A stretch of DNA of 64,000 bases from Pegoplata infirma (lineage: Eukaryota > Arthropoda > Insecta > Diptera > Anthomyiidae), in contig OY992537.1 in NCBI GenBank assembly GCA_963921195.1, forward strand, positions 245,588,414-245,652,413, written 5' to 3'. The notes beneath the pieces were generated by a model. The model had not been told where the DNA came from. It saw nothing but the letters and a program-made list of their open reading frames with translations, and did no database searches. A program made the translations under genes and the position numbers. Positions 21,173-33,919 of the stretch are shown here, piece by piece; positions within the stretch are counted from its first letter, which is position 1; every line of letters begins with the position of its first letter.

Positions 21173-22789
21173 GCCAGAGGCAAAACATATTTAATATTTC
21201 TGATTTAAGCATGTTGTACAGGAGAACTTAATCCGTTCATCTATTAGATGTTGCCACAAATGTGAATTTAATTTAGTTTTTACTCATATGTTGAATATTG
21301 TCTAAAGTGTCAGTTATTTTTGGTTAATACAATATATGCCAACAAATCTGTCAAAATTACGCTCGCTCCACTTCTGTTGCCTGCACTGATTTAAATGTGT
21401 GGTAAGTAGTGCGGTGATATGGGGTGAACAAAAAGTGCTGATGATTATGGTGGAATATTAACTACAAAGTTACAAACACATGTACTTTAGTTGCCTTAAG
21501 CCTTTGTAGGAAGCTTAGGTAAGCTTAAATCATCCTTTAGTTTTTCTTTTTGGTCTTCCGATGATAGCATACATACAGACAGATAAATATTAAAAGGGTG
21601 TGAGCATTTGTGGGCTTTAGACTTATGCTGATATACACACATACATATACACAATAAGTTAAAAGATGTACAGATAATCCAACTTTGATTAAGTAATTTC
21701 TATTCACAATACTATTGGTGTCAAAATCCTGTATATATTGTGTTATTCGCTATTTTGCTTTTTTTTCACTTTCCTTTCCTAAGGGAAAAACAGGAAGAAG
21801 ATTATCACTGGGTGTTTGGTTTGTGGAATGAACGCGAAATAGACGCAATTGTTATTTTCTACCGGTACTCGATTATTAGAGTCTAAATTAATATTTTGCA
21901 CCATTGGGGGTGTTGCAACAGATTCTTTTAATCGTAATAATGTCGATAAGAAGCTTTCATTTCAATTGTTTTTTTTTTTGCCATGTTGTTTAGATTTTTA
22001 TTATTATTATTTCCCCCCTCGTTGTCATTGAATGGTTTTACATTCTTAAATTTAACAAATTGATTAAATTGGTGCTACATAATTATTATTAAAAAAAGAA
22101 AATTAAAATTGCATTTAACATTACAAAAAAGAGATGTTTTCAAACAAAATATCCTTGTAGTAGACATATTAAACATATTTGTTGTATTTTCTACTCAAAT
22201 GAATATTTTTTTGTAAATTTCATTTCATAGCGCATCATCTTGAGTGTATTTTTCCATGGTCTTTGTATTTTTTTTTTTTTAATTTATATGTTGAAAGTCA
22301 TTAAAATAATTAAACAGATCTACCAAAACAAGCAACCAGCAATCATTAAAAGTTACTTAAAAAATCCTCTTAAATGTCACATCTGTTAACTCATCTGAAA
22401 TGAAAGAAAACTCTCATTAAACCAGGCATAAATAATTAACAAAACAATTTATTTTCAAGGATATATGGATAAACATGCTCTATGTACTTATGTATACAAG
22501 GGGTTGTTTAATAAATATTGAACCTAGCAAGCAAAAGATAAAAAAGAGGAGTGCGAGGAAGCAAAATAGAGTTCTTATATCTTAAATCAAGTTAAGCCAA
22601 GAATCCAGTTCGTTTCGGTGGAAAAATTTAAACAGATTTCAAGTAAAAAAAATTTAACTTAACTAAAAATTTATTCCATGTCGTTTACTGTTTGATTTCA
22701 TTTTGTTCCCCGTTCTATTTCATTTCTACTCCACTTCATTCCATATAGGTTTCATTTTTTTTTTGATAACACCGTAAAACACTACTTTT
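21173..22789. other. Probably unique DNA, no gene seen
   Basis: No repeat termini, tandem runs or plausible coding exon. Base composition is more even at 21,190-21,560. This could be intronic or intergenic background into which the flanking elements inserted. Confidence 0.5.
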
Positions 22790-23312
22790 AACACCATAAC
22801 GAGACCTTATACACTTGATAGCAGAGCCTCTCTGCAGTAAAACTGCATTTACAGTTTTTCATTCGGTGATCATTTGTCTTTCATAGAGGACTTTAAAGAT
22901 TTGAAGGACCTTTAAAGTAAAAAATATAACTAAAAAAGTGAGAAGGATGAAATTTAACAATGTGTTGGTGCACATCAATGTCCTTAACAAATATTTTTTC
23001 CGGAAGAAATGGCTGAAAATTCTAAAGGATATTAAAGGACAAAGTTTTGAAAGGACCTTATTGACATCCATTAAACCTGATATGACAAAACAAACATATT
23101 TAAAAAATCGAGGAGACTTAACTCTTTGATTTTCTTTTTATTTCAGCATTGTAGGATATGTAGAAATAAATTTTTATTTTTTTACTTTAAATGTCCTTCA
23201 AAACTTTAAAGTCCTCCAAAAAGGACAAATGATCACCGAATAAAAAACTGTAAATGCAATTTTACTCCATAGGTGCTCTTTTATCAAGTGTATGAGGTCT
23301 CGTTCTGGTGTT
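22790..23312. mobile_element. Fold-back element with AACACCATAACGAGACC ends
   Basis: Left AACACCATAACGAGACC with 'ttatacacttgata' and right complement bound arms of about 150 bp that share 'agtaaaactgcatttacagt' and 'ggtgatcatttgtc' with the ACCGTCCGAC family, so both are members of one larger group. Frames on both strands at 22859-23129 are products of the symmetry. Confidence 0.82.
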
Positions 23313-23371
23313 AAAAAAAAGTTGAAATTTGTATTACAGTGTAATTTTTAAGAAATAAAAATATTCTAGAG

Positions 23372-24265
23372 CAGCGGTTACCAACCTATGGTACGCGTAC
23401 CACTAGGGGGTACGCGAAACTGTCCGCGGGGGTACGCCAAACTTTAGTTATTTGAACATTCGTTTTAGATTAACCTTTGTATGCTGGCTCCGCATCTGGC
23501 TGCCAAAGTTTTCCATAAAGTCAGGGTTTCAAGAAAGTTGAGGTCAAAGTTCACAAAAAAACGTATTTTTGTGGAATTTAGAGAGCATTTTTTGTAATAT
23601 TTTGAGATCTGACCACTTGTTTTCGATTAACCTTTCGATGCTGATTCTGAATATGGTTCCCAAATTTTTCTTTGACTCCAGGTTTTTGAACAAATTTATA
23701 TCAAAGTTATCAAAAAACGTGTTTTTGGGCATTTTTGAGACGGGTTGTAATAGAGTGAAAATTTTGGTACAATTTTGTTAAGCTCAAAATGCCCTTTCAT
23801 TGTAATTGGAGGTCATTCAAAAAGTCACGGAATTATTGATCTACCCTCGTATTAAAAAAAAAACATTAAAAAAAAAATTAAAAAATTATATATATTTTTT
23901 AAGAGTTCAAAAAACGTCCGTTGTTTTAATTTTTGGTGCAGAATTGACTGGTGAAATCAGATTTACAATATTTTCAGCCGTTTTTGCTGTGCAGAAAAAT
24001 CAGCTCAAAATCCGCGTTTTCAGATGCATTAAACCAACCACCCCAAGGAGCTAACATTTTTCCAAAAAAAAAAACACCATTGTTTTGATCTCCCCTAAAA
24101 ATCCTTCAAAAAAATTATAATACCCGCAGATATAAAATTTCAGAATTAATTCTAATATTTAGATGTGAAGTTTTTTTTAACGAAAACAATAAACTCGTTA
24201 GGGGGTACGCTGCTCATAAAATTTAAAAATAGGGGTACGCGAGCCAAAAAGGTTTGTAACCGCTG
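23372..24265. mobile_element. hAT-like element with CAGCGGTTACCAACCT ends
   Basis: CAGCGGTTACCAACCTATGG at the left and the complement of CAGCGGTTACAAACCT at the right are inverted ends, followed inside by 'gggggtacgcg' on both sides. The interior ('gatgctgattctgaat', 'ttgaggtcaaagttcac') is homologous to the hAT at 41455-42426. Expected 8-bp target duplications do not match (ttctagag versus ttttcata), so one flank was lost or replaced. Confidence 0.72.
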
Positions 24266-24266
24266 T

Positions 24267-25100
24267 TTTCATATAAAATTTTTAAAGATTTTGACTCGCT
24301 GATTCCAAATCCGTGCTCCAAATTTTTCCATCACGTCTAGAATTTTAATTATTCGCGGTTGAAAATGCGAAAAAACGCGATTTTTGTCTTTTTTGAAAGC
24401 CTGCACAGCAGCCGCTGGGTGGAATAAAAATCTGATATAAAGTGTGAGAGTAGAATTGAACTATGATCTCAAAAATATGATCAAAAAAATTTTAAGCTGT
24501 TGCACTATTATTGGCCAAACATACATTAAAAAAAAACACTGTCAAAAAAATTAGAAATAGCACCATTTTTAAAGGGCTCTAAAACCAGATAATTAATCTT
24601 TACTGCGATGAGCTCAAAATTTAGGCAAAAGTTCATTCTTTCTTATAGACTTTTAAATTCATTCAAGATATCTTCCGGTTTATACAAAAAATAACAGACA
24701 AAACTTAATTTTGTAAAATATTTATTTTTTTGGAGTTTTTCTTTGAAAAATATTGAAAAACTAAGGTAAATTTTACAAAAATTGTAATTTTAACAGTATC
24801 ATTTTAAAACGCAAGTAAAGCCCAATCAAACGTAATAATTTGAAAAAAATTGTGTTCTATGTTGGAGACCATAGACTAATTATACTTTTGCGCTTTACAC
24901 CAGATTTGTATTCCACTGAATGGCTGATGTACAGGCTTTCAAATAATGCAAAAATCGTAATTTTTCGCATTTTCAACCGTGAATAAGTAAAAATCTGGAC
25001 GTGATGGGAAAATTTGGAGAACAGATTTGGAATCAGGAGATCAAAGTCTACTAAAATTGATCATCAGAATTCAAACCGGAAAATGAGTGTTGAGCGGTGT
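24267..25100. mobile_element. Fold-back element, copy 1 of a family also at 60734-61341
   Basis: Left arm (24,290-24,440: 'gactcgctgattccaaatcc', 'cgcggttgaaaatgcg') and right arm (24,890-25,080) are complementary, separated by a ~450-bp spacer shared with the 60.7-kb copy. The right edge 'ttcaaaccgg' plus 'aaaatgagtgttgagcggtgt' is common to both copies; the left edge starts at the hAT-like junction. Confidence 0.78.
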
Positions 25101-25219
25101 AATTGAACAGTTTATGCGAATAAGGATGAATAGACCATTTGTACAATTTTACAAATGCTGTGTGAGAGGCCCCTTAATATCGTTTTCTGCTGATTACACC
25201 TTCGGAATGTAGAGGTCAA

Positions 25220-25761
25220 ACGGAGTAAAACTGCATTTACAATTTTTCATTTCGTGATCTTTTTTTTATTTTAAAAGCACATCAAAGTTTTAAAGGACTA
25301 CATTTGTAATTTGTACATCATTGATAGCAACTGATAGAAGAGCATCTTCGATAAATTTTTCATTTTATTATTTTGTCATCTCAGGACAAGGGATGGTAAT
25401 AATGTCCTTTCCAACTTTATTGAAATATTTTATTAAAAATTTTAAATGAAATTAAAGGATGAAGTTTTTAAAGGACATAAGTTACCAATTTTTTTTCTTC
25501 TGATATTTCAAAATAATAAAATGGGAAAATTAGAGGAGATCCTCCTCTTTCATTTGTTATCACAAGTGGCATCCTAGGATAAGCACAAATATTTCCAAAA
25601 TATATTTTAAAAAATTTGGTCCTCTATAACTTCAAAGTCCTTTTAAAACAAAACAGGATCAGGAAATGAAAAACTGTAAAAGCAGTTTTACTACATTTAG
25701 TCTCTAGTTTCAAATGTATATTATCGAGTTCATGTTACACGTTTTTTTTTTGTCGGACGGT
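25220..25761. mobile_element. ACCGTCCGAC fold-back, copy 2 (left end truncated)
   Basis: The right end GTCGGACGGT (25752-25761) and arm landmarks match 20143-20767. The left side begins within the arm at 'ggagtaaaactgcatttaca', so the outer ~70 bp are missing. Confidence 0.78.
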
Positions 25762-27146
25762 GTTATTGCTGCTTAAACAAATATTCAGTATCAGTTTCTG
25801 TTCGTCCAAAAAAAGAAAAATTCTTTGTGGTCGGGCACTTACAATTACCAAACAACCCACGAATGTATTATATGTGAAGTATGATGTATTAAAAACAGTA
25901 ATTGCTGGCTTTGCTTTTGAATGTTACAAATACACAAAAAAAAAAACATAAAAATAATTATGAAAAAAAGCTTCCAACATATAACGAAAAGAGTTTTCCA
26001 CCAACCAAACCTAGCAACCAGCCAGCCATCCATCCATTCCATCCATATACCATCCAACCAACCATCCATCCATCCAACTAAGCATTTGTGTTTGTAGTTT
26101 ACGAATCATTAAAAGCAAACAATCCTTTCAAGCTTTTTTTTTTTTTATATAAAAAAATTAAAATTAAAAAAAAAAATCATATATATCACATCATTAGTGG
26201 ACATCATGTAAACATTTTGCAATACTTAAGCTTTTCTTTTCATTTCTAACATCTATGGTTTTTATGCATCATAAATCTGTTGGTTGTGAGTGTGTGTATG
26301 ATTGTGTGAGTGTATGTAATGGATGCACGTGTGGTTCATTTGTCCGCAAACACTTGTAATTAATTGCAATAGCGGTTTTTGTAAAAGTAAATACCTCCTC
26401 TCTTGTTTACATACCCCAGGTCTCCTAAGACCAGCCGTTTATTTTTTCGATTTGAGTACAGCCTAAGAAAATTGTTAGGAAAATATTTTAGCCATAATCA
26501 ACGTGCAGTTCAGCACTTTGCACGTAAGTGTAGAGACAAACAAAACAGTAAAATGTCCGGAAATTGAAATACCACATAAGATTGAGGGAAAACATTTAAT
26601 AATGTAAATGAAGATGAGGATGAAGTGGTAGTGGTAGTGGCAGTGTTGTTGACAGTGGGTGATGCCAAAGGTGAAATCCAATTTTCTGTTTGGTATGCTT
26701 AAACATTTAATGTTATAGAAGGTGAGGTCAAATGCAGAAATTTCTTTAGAGATTTTTTTTTAGATTTAGATGTCATTCATATTTAGATGACATTTGTATA
26801 AAGAAATGACTTATTTAAAACTTACTGATAATGTATTATAGTTTAGTTTGTTGAAATAGACAAACGTTGTCATTAAGAAATATTTACCAACTTGATGGTG
26901 ATTTTTTTTAAATGTTTTAAAATGCCTTTTGGCGTTTTCTGAGAAAGTAACAAAAAATTTTGTTCTATAAAAGAAATTTTTGTAATCAAACTTTTATCGT
27001 AATATTTTTTAATTTCTATATCTCAAAATTTAGTCAACTTGAATAAGACAAAAACGGCTGCAGTTGTACAGCAAAAAACTGTTGAAACGAGTTTGATGAT
27101 TTTTTTGAGTTGTAGATTTTTTTTTAAATACTTATTTTTGTTGAAG
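25762..27146. other. Probably unique DNA with simple repeats
   Basis: Contains a (CCAT)n-type run at 26021-26078 and a GT-rich run at 26,280-26,320. The minus frame at 25845-26069 is a translation of the CCAT run (Trp/Met/Asp/Gly repeats). No gene seen. Confidence 0.55.
26021..26078. repeat. (CCAT)n/(CCAA)n microsatellite
   Basis: Imperfect runs of ccat and ccaa tetramers interrupted by 'atatac'. Confidence 0.85.
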
Positions 27147-27158
27147 TTATGTAAACTT

Positions 27159-27368
27159 TTTTTTTAATTTTTCATCCAATGATCGATTTCTTTATTTATT
27201 TTTCCAACTAATTACAAATCATTTTTAACAATTTAACCCTAACCGAGAACTGGTAACAATGACCGTCGTCTCGATGTAGCGAAATCGATCAAGGGTTTTG
27301 GTGGGAATCGAACCCACGACCCCCCGTTTCATATGTTAGCACGCTACCAACTAACCTACTGGGGGCCC
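27159..27368 (-). mobile_element. tRNA-derived SINE (family 1), with exact target duplication
   Basis: Minus strand: A-box region 'ggttagttggtagcgtgcta', B box GGTTCGATTCC within the perfect T arm GTGGG-TTCGATT-CCCAC, then a unique ~100-bp body ending in an A-rich tail (T run at 27159-27166 on the plus strand). The 12-bp duplication TTATGTAAACTT lies at 27147-27158 and 27369-27380. The acceptor stem does not close, so it is a SINE and not a tRNA gene. The second copy is at 44362-44584. Confidence 0.9.
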
Positions 27369-27383
27369 TTATGTAAACTTAAA

Positions 27384-28201
27384 CAAGTAAGAAAGTTATA
27401 GTCGGTCAATACCGACCATATAATACCCTACACCAGTGTTTTCCAAAAAATGGGTCCTAAGTCCAAACATGGACTGATTGGATCTATCTTTTGTTAGATA
27501 TTTAATTAGTGTAGAAAAAGACAAAGACAACATTTTAGTGGAATTGGCTTATATTTGTTGCCAATAGACCGATTTAACTGAATATCGGTCAAAATTTTTA
27601 TATGGAGGACTAAGTCCAAAAATGGTCTGAATATATTCAGATAAAAGTAAGTTACCAAAGTACACCTTTTACACATAAAAACAAACTTTTAATCCAATAT
27701 TTCCAACTTTCATGAATTTTAAGAGATTTTTGTGAATATCGTGAGGATGGTTTGCATAGGGACTACAAGAGGAACTGGTCCGATTCCTTCAAAATTTGGA
27801 ACGATAATTTGTGAATACAAAAAACGATTACCTGCCAAATTTCGAAAGGATACCTAGTATACTACGGTAATAAGGGGTACTTGAGTCAAATTCAAGGGGA
27901 CGTTTGTATGTGGGCTAGGTCATAACATGGACCGATTCTTTTCCATTTTCAAAAGCGTTCGTCCTTGGGTCAAAAGAAGCTTAAGTTTTAAACTTCAGAC
28001 AAATCGTTTGAAAATTGCGACCTGTATCATGCGCACAACGTTTACATGGACGGACAGAAGGACGGACGGACGTACATCGCTAAATCTTCTCAAAATGAGA
28101 TTCTGAGTCGATCGGTTACTTGAAGTTGGGTCTTGGACCAATATTTCGGGTAGTTACAAACATCAACATAAACTCATTATACCCTGTACCACAGAGTGGT
28201 G
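27384..28201 (+). mobile_element. mini-me-like repeat, copy B
   Basis: Same start, order and (GGAC)n run as copy A (14219-15031), ending 'ccacagagtggtg' without the last 'tagggtat'. It begins four bases after the SINE target duplication. Confidence 0.75.
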
Positions 28202-28375
28202 TTTCATTGAAAAAATAATTCGGCCAAAATTTCAAAAAATGGACACGATATGTACTAGAGAATTTAATAATCTACAAATCAAAAAAAAAAATTCATTAAA
28301 ATCGGATCAGTAGTTTTTGCCGATTTTTTATTAAAACAAAAATCCCACAATTGAGTGGCAACCATGGCAGTTCTA

Positions 28376-28730
28376 CACCATTTATAGATGTGATTAGAAA
28401 AAGAGCAACTGAAATTCGAAAATTCTACTTATAATTCCAAGTTTCCATTTGCAATTCGAAGATTTCATTTGTTATTCGCAGTTTCTAATATGAAGATTCA
28501 ATTTGTAATTCGAAAATTCTATTTGTAATTCGAAAATTGCAAATGTATTTCGAAAAAGATCAATTGTCTCTCGAAAAAAATCAATTGTATTTCGAAAAAG
28601 ATCAATTGTAATTCGAAATAGACCGATTGTAATTTAGAAAACATCATTTGTTATTCGAAGATTCCCATTGTAATTCGAAAAATATCAATTGCAATTCGGA
28701 TAATATTAACTGAAATTCCACTGAGCATAG
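28376..28730 (+). repeat. One-armed copy 3 of the 20-bp-unit fold-back family
   Basis: Begins CTACACCATTTATAGATGTG and continues with about 16 drifted units of 'tgtaattcgaa' type in one orientation. No complementary arm follows. Confidence 0.8.
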
Positions 28731-30695
28731 TCCCCACCAACGTTATGGGGAAACCGGAAGTGGGAATAATATCCGTGGGGGCTATGTCACCTATGATTAA
28801 TAAGATGAATAAGTGACCTCACAAAGAATATTTTTTTCGAACCTGTTTGGTGTGTCCTGCGCAAAGTGGTTTAAGGTGACCCCTTTTGTAAAAATATAAA
28901 TCTTTTGTTGAAAAAGATTTTCCATTCTCTTTTAACCCCTCCGTTAGCGGAATCTCATATGTTTTCATTAAAATTAACTTATGCAGTGCTTTCTAAATTA
29001 GTAATAGTTAGGTTAGTAAAGCAATTTTGAGCAATAATATTTTTTTATACACTGCATTTACTTTTTGTGATATTAGCGCCTTTTGGATTTTATTAACTAA
29101 AACAATGCGGTTTATAATTGACATTAACCCATTATCATCATATACTTGACACATTTGAATGCCCTTGTTAATACTTATCACTTTCAAATGAAATTGTTAT
29201 TATTCCTCTAGCTAACTACTCCAACACCAGGAATACATCATCAACCTCAACAACGCGAAAACAGTTACAAACAACAAACGACAACATAACTCGTTCATCC
29301 GGTGTGTAAACAATTCGTAAGCTTCAACGCTTTGATGTTTCTATTAGCAACTCTGCCTGATGCCTGGATGTCTGTCCGTCCATCTGTCTCCAACAGCAAT
29401 TCAGCACCATCTACCAACAAAACGAACCAACTTGAAATAAAAAATATCACCCAATCTCTGATGTTTCCTAGTGTCATCCGAAGTTAATGTATTTGCCGTG
29501 AATAGAAAAAGAAACAAAAAAAAATTACAATGACATTTTGTGTTTTATTCTTTCTTTGCTGTTTTCAGTTGGCAAACATTAATGGCGCTAAAATTTTCTT
29601 TGATGTAAAGTTTTTTTTTTTTTTAAATATTTTTTCTTTATTATTGTGTTTTTTTTCTACTCGTATTTTTAATATTTATTTCAAATAGCTTTGTTAATCA
29701 CAATCACCTCATTATGGTTTTATTAAAAGCCAAAAGGCGTAATTAATCGATGTTTCAATTATGATCTGTATATGCCCCAAAGCTTAAAAGGTCTTTAAAT
29801 TTGTAAATGAAAATGATCTGGGAGTTCCTAGTGGATATATTTTCTACTGATATGCAAATTGTCCACTTGTTCAATTAAGGCAGTCATATCGTTGTTCTTG
29901 TCTTCTTTTTGTTCAAGAGGTGCCTAACACATGTAAATGTTTAGTTAATTAAAATCTATGACTGACTGATTGTGAGTGAATGAATGTATGAATGACTGTC
30001 TGTTAAACATGTTAAACATACTTAAGAAGTGTCTCTTTTGAAGTAGATTGCCTCATGCAACATGCTGACTTCTCTACTGTTTTTTTTTTTTTCAATTGCT
30101 GTTGTGGCAATAATTGTAATAAGGTGCCAAGTAAAAGTACGTAGTAGTACTAACAAAAAAATATGAAAAAAAAACAAAAAAAAATAAAAATGAAAGAATA
30201 AAACTTCTTTATGAGTCACTTTTCTTGTTGGCAAATGTGAAAATGTTTTAATTACTCATTGGAGTCCTCTTTCAAAGTTGATGCAGCATCAAGGACTGTG
30301 CCTGTAACAGCAAAAACAAAAATTAAAAATAAAATTCACATCAACATAAACGGCAACAGCAACAGCAATAGCACCAACAACCGCAACTCATTCCTCAAAG
30401 ATGAAAATAAAAAAAAGTCTTTTCAAAGCAATGAAAAAATGGAAAAAAAAAAAATCCATTTTGTCGCATTATATGTTGGTGTGTTGGTTGGTTAGTTGTT
30501 CGCTTGGTATAACTACACGTTGTAGTTGTACTCTGTACTTGCCTTGTGTGAGTGAGTGTCATGTGCCAAGAGTGCAAATTTTCGAAATTATAAAAGTTTT
30601 TCATCAGCGAACATTAGCACGAATAAAAAAGCAACAACAACAACAAAAAACTATTCACACAACTACTTTGTAATAGTTGAATACAGTGGGGCCTT
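28731..30695. other. Mostly unique DNA with CAA/CAG runs
   Basis: Less AT-biased sequence at 29,210-29,480 contains short open frames on both strands, none with a domain or splice context. A CAACAG-type run lies near 30,350-30,390. Typical of long fly introns or intergenic DNA; no gene called. Confidence 0.5.
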
Positions 30696-30702
30696 TAGAC
30701 AT

Positions 30703-30755
30703 GACAAAACAACGACGGTAGTCGGCGTTGCCTTTATAAAGACTACCGTCGTTGG
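30703..30755. repeat. Hairpin with 13-bp perfect arms
   Basis: AACGACGGTAGTC and GACTACCGTCGTT flank a 17-base loop. The arms are unusually GC-balanced for this window. It may be the ends of a lost element or a small structured RNA; there is no second copy here. Confidence 0.7.
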
Positions 30756-30846
30756 ACAAAATAAAGACTTTTGCAAGATTTAAGCATTTAAAGTGGAAAC
30801 TTATCGAATGTTTTCTAAAATTTCCCAAGTCGTATATTTTTTTAAA

Positions 30847-30867
30847 CCCCCCCCCCCCCCCCCCCCC
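30847..30867. repeat. Poly-C homopolymer, 21 bases
   Basis: An uninterrupted run of 21 C on the plus strand in otherwise AT-rich DNA, beside 'cccaagtcgtatat'. The exact length is likely to vary or be misassembled. Confidence 0.9.
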
Positions 30868-31782
30868 AAACCGACCACCAAAACCGATTTAGAAAAAAAA
30901 AAATAGGGAAGAGTAGAAAAAGGGAAAGGAGAAGAAAGAAGAATTAATTTTACTGCGAGAAAAAATTTTCGGAATCCAACAAATTTTCTGGTATTTGTTT
31001 TTCACGACTGTATCTTTGTTTCTCACGACTGTATCTCGAAAAAATTTAAATTTTGCATTTTTCTCTTTCACAATTGTATCTATATACTAAGAGAACAAAA
31101 AATGTAAAACAAACTAACCCAAAAAACTATAAAAATCGAATGCCGCAAAATGGTTAATGTGACGAAAAAAAATTTTTTTTCTATTTTTTTCATCATTTTT
31201 GGCCCACACAAAACATAACAAAATTCCAATTCGTTACCGAGATATAACCGTGAGAAAAACTGCATGTTTTTCGAAAAATCAAGTTCTAACTAAAATAAAT
31301 TTATATGAGGCCATAAAATCATAACAGTAGCTAAACTAGAAAAACTCAAATGGTCATTTGTTAGTTTTGATAAGAACTTTGAGAATATTGAAGAATATTA
31401 ATATTGTACATCGGTAAAAGCCCTAACTAACAAAAAATTCGGTATTTTGATTGATTCTGGTGTATTTTTTTGACCTACACGTCCTTACACAAAATTAGGG
31501 TCGCGTAATAAAAATGATTGATTTTATGACCAAAAATTAAAAGCAAGTGAATTGCGAAATCGTCGATGAACGTAACTAGAAATACATTTTTAAATCATTT
31601 TGTGATTAATTTTAATACATATTAACAAAACGTACGTCCTAACGAAATGTTAGCCCAATTCAATCAAAACCAACGAAGTTATTAACAAATTCAAAATTTT
31701 ATTCAATACTGTTTTTTGCTTCTCCTATAAAATTAATTAAATGTTAGTTAGGGTCTTTTGCATTTTAGGTGACGATATTAAT
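30868..31782. other. AT-rich DNA, no feature
   Basis: Direct short repeats such as 'cacgactgtatct' at about 31,003 and 31,025 are the only structure seen. Minus frames here are low-complexity. Confidence 0.5.
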
Positions 31783-33288
31783 ATATCGAGGGCCTATATT
31801 CAAATCCCTCTATCTTCCATTTTTACGAAAATGACTTTTTGATGGCAAAATATTCAATAAAACGGCCCTCATCTATGGTGTAAAATTCAGAACAAAAATA
31901 TTTTTTTGCTATTTTATTTTCATTTTTTGTTTTCTCTATCTCTTACACAATTAATTTTTCTGAATGCAAAACCCTCTATCTTTTCAAATAATTAATTTAT
32001 AAATATTTTTTTTTTCAATAATTTCATCATTATTATAACATTACATGTTTTCATACTAACAAGGGAAGTATCTCAACCTATATAAACCGATTTGCCTGAA
32101 ACTTAAAATATATATAAAAGAGAAAATTCTAAGGTTGGGGTGTCTCGGCTTATCGGCCATATCGGGGATTTAGGGGTTCAAAACATGGGTAAAAAAATGG
32201 CGAAAAAATCGTTTTGGGATTTTTCAGCCATTTTTTTGTAAGAAACTATATGATGTTTTCATATGAGAAGAAATGTTTTTTTAATGCCTATTAAATGGTG
32301 GCATAACCTTGTAAAAATTCGGATTCTTTAAACATTTTTTTCAGGAAAATGTATAAATTTTGGGTGTTATTTATGTGAAGACATAGACCTACGATATCCA
32401 TATGAATAAGAAATAATCTCTATTAAATTTAAGAAGACATGTATTTTTGCCCTAGACGGTATTCCTATTAGTTCGGAAGTTATAAAAATTTTCCCGAAGG
32501 TCCACATTGTTTCATAAGGGGACAACGAAATTTTTAAACACCGATATGGCCGATAAGCCGAAGCACCCCATCCTTAGAATCGTCTCTTTAATATATATTT
32601 TAAGTTTCAGGCAAATCGGTTCATAAGGGTTGAGATACTTCCCTTGTAAATTTTGCATGCTGCACATGCATTTGTCAATAAAATTCCAGAACCACGATTT
32701 TGGTCCACTGATGCTAATTTTTTCTAAAAATTCTTGTTTGACTTTTTTTTGAAAAATATGGCTCAAAATTTGGATGTCTTGTGTACATTATGAAACAAAA
32801 AATTTAATCTTAAAATTTTTTTAATTTTTTTTCCTATTTTTTACAAACATACTCACCAGTTTGTCAACTTTTAAAACGAATTCGGTAAAAAAATAATTTT
32901 TGTCTTAAAAATCCGCACCTGTGGACCAAAACCGCGATTTCGGAATTATTTTTAAGCCGTTATCATTAATAAATCAATTTAAAAATTTACCGATGTCATA
33001 AATGAAATCATAATAATTAATTTTTATTAAAATGTAAACCCCTCTATCTGATCATTTTCATTCATGTACTTAATATTTTTGAGAAACAAAACCTTCTATC
33101 TATTCTCTAAAATCCCCAATAGTGCAAAATTTTAAAAACGAATCATATGTGAGATTCAGTAGTTGATTTAAAAATATATTGTAGAATATAGAATTATAAT
33201 TACTCTAAGAATACGCGAAAAAACAGTTTTTGACTCTCCTGAAAAGTTGTGTTTTTTTAGATATAGGGTTTTGAAAGGCCCTCGATAT
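31783..33288. mobile_element. DNA element with ATATCGAGGGCC ends and CCCTCTATCT repeats
   Basis: ATATCGAGGGCC at 31783 and GGCCCTCGATAT at 33277-33288 are inverted, with 'ttcaaa.ccctctatct' following on the left and its complement on the right. 'ccctctatct'-like motifs recur inside near 31,975, 33,043 and 33,090. It is interrupted by the fold-back at 32059-32647. No coding frame. Confidence 0.65.
32059..32647. mobile_element. Fold-back element with ACAAGGGAAGTATCTCAACC ends
   Basis: Inverted arms of about 100 bp carry 'aaatcggtt.at' and 'gccgataagccga'-type landmarks in both orientations. Part of the spacer (32,185-32,330, 'ctatatgatgtt' to 'ggtggcataacctt') recurs at 39,890-40,020, so the family has at least one more fragment in the window. 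Confidence 0.8.
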
Positions 33289-33400
33289 TCATAATACGCC
33301 TTCTGTTAATGGTGTACAATCTTCAAGACGTATACACAATATTAATTTAATTAAAATAATATTCCTCATAAACAGAATACGTAAAGAAGTAAAAAAATTA

Positions 33401-33919
33401 GTCCAAACATGGATCGATTGCATCTATCTTTAGGTAGATCTTAAGTTGGTGTTGAAAACACACAAAAATTTTAATTATTAATATATTCTTATATTTATTG
33501 TTAATAGACCGATTTTAGGAGACTAGAAGTGAAACTTGCCCGATTTCTTTAAAATTTATAATGATGGATTGTGAATACAAAAATACCTGAATACATGTTA
33601 TAAAACGGTTGTTAGAGTCATTTGAGCCGAACTAAAAGGGATTTTTGCATGGACCAATTTTTTTTTTCTTCATTTCAATAGGCTTCGTCCTTGGCCCAAA
33701 AGAAGCTTAAGTTTTACATTTCAGCCAAATATATTGAAAAATTCGACATGTATCGTTTTTACACCATTATAGAGATGGACAGACAGATGTACATCGCTAA
33801 GTCGACTTAAAAAGTATTACTGGGTTGATCAGTATGCTTGAAGGTGGGTCAAGGAAGAATAGTTACAAACATCAGCACAAATTCATTATTATTCCATGTA
33901 CCACAGAGTGGTGTGTATA
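33401..33919 (+). mobile_element. mini-me-like repeat, copy C (fragment)
   Basis: Starts internally at 'gtccaaacatgg' and ends 'ccacagagtggtgtgtat'; an internal deletion and heavy drift relative to copy A. Confidence 0.65.

Noticed and set aside
27159..27368. Functional tRNA gene
   Set aside because: A and B boxes and T arm are good, but the acceptor stem does not pair, and a tailed, duplicated body marks it as a SINE. The same applies at 44362.
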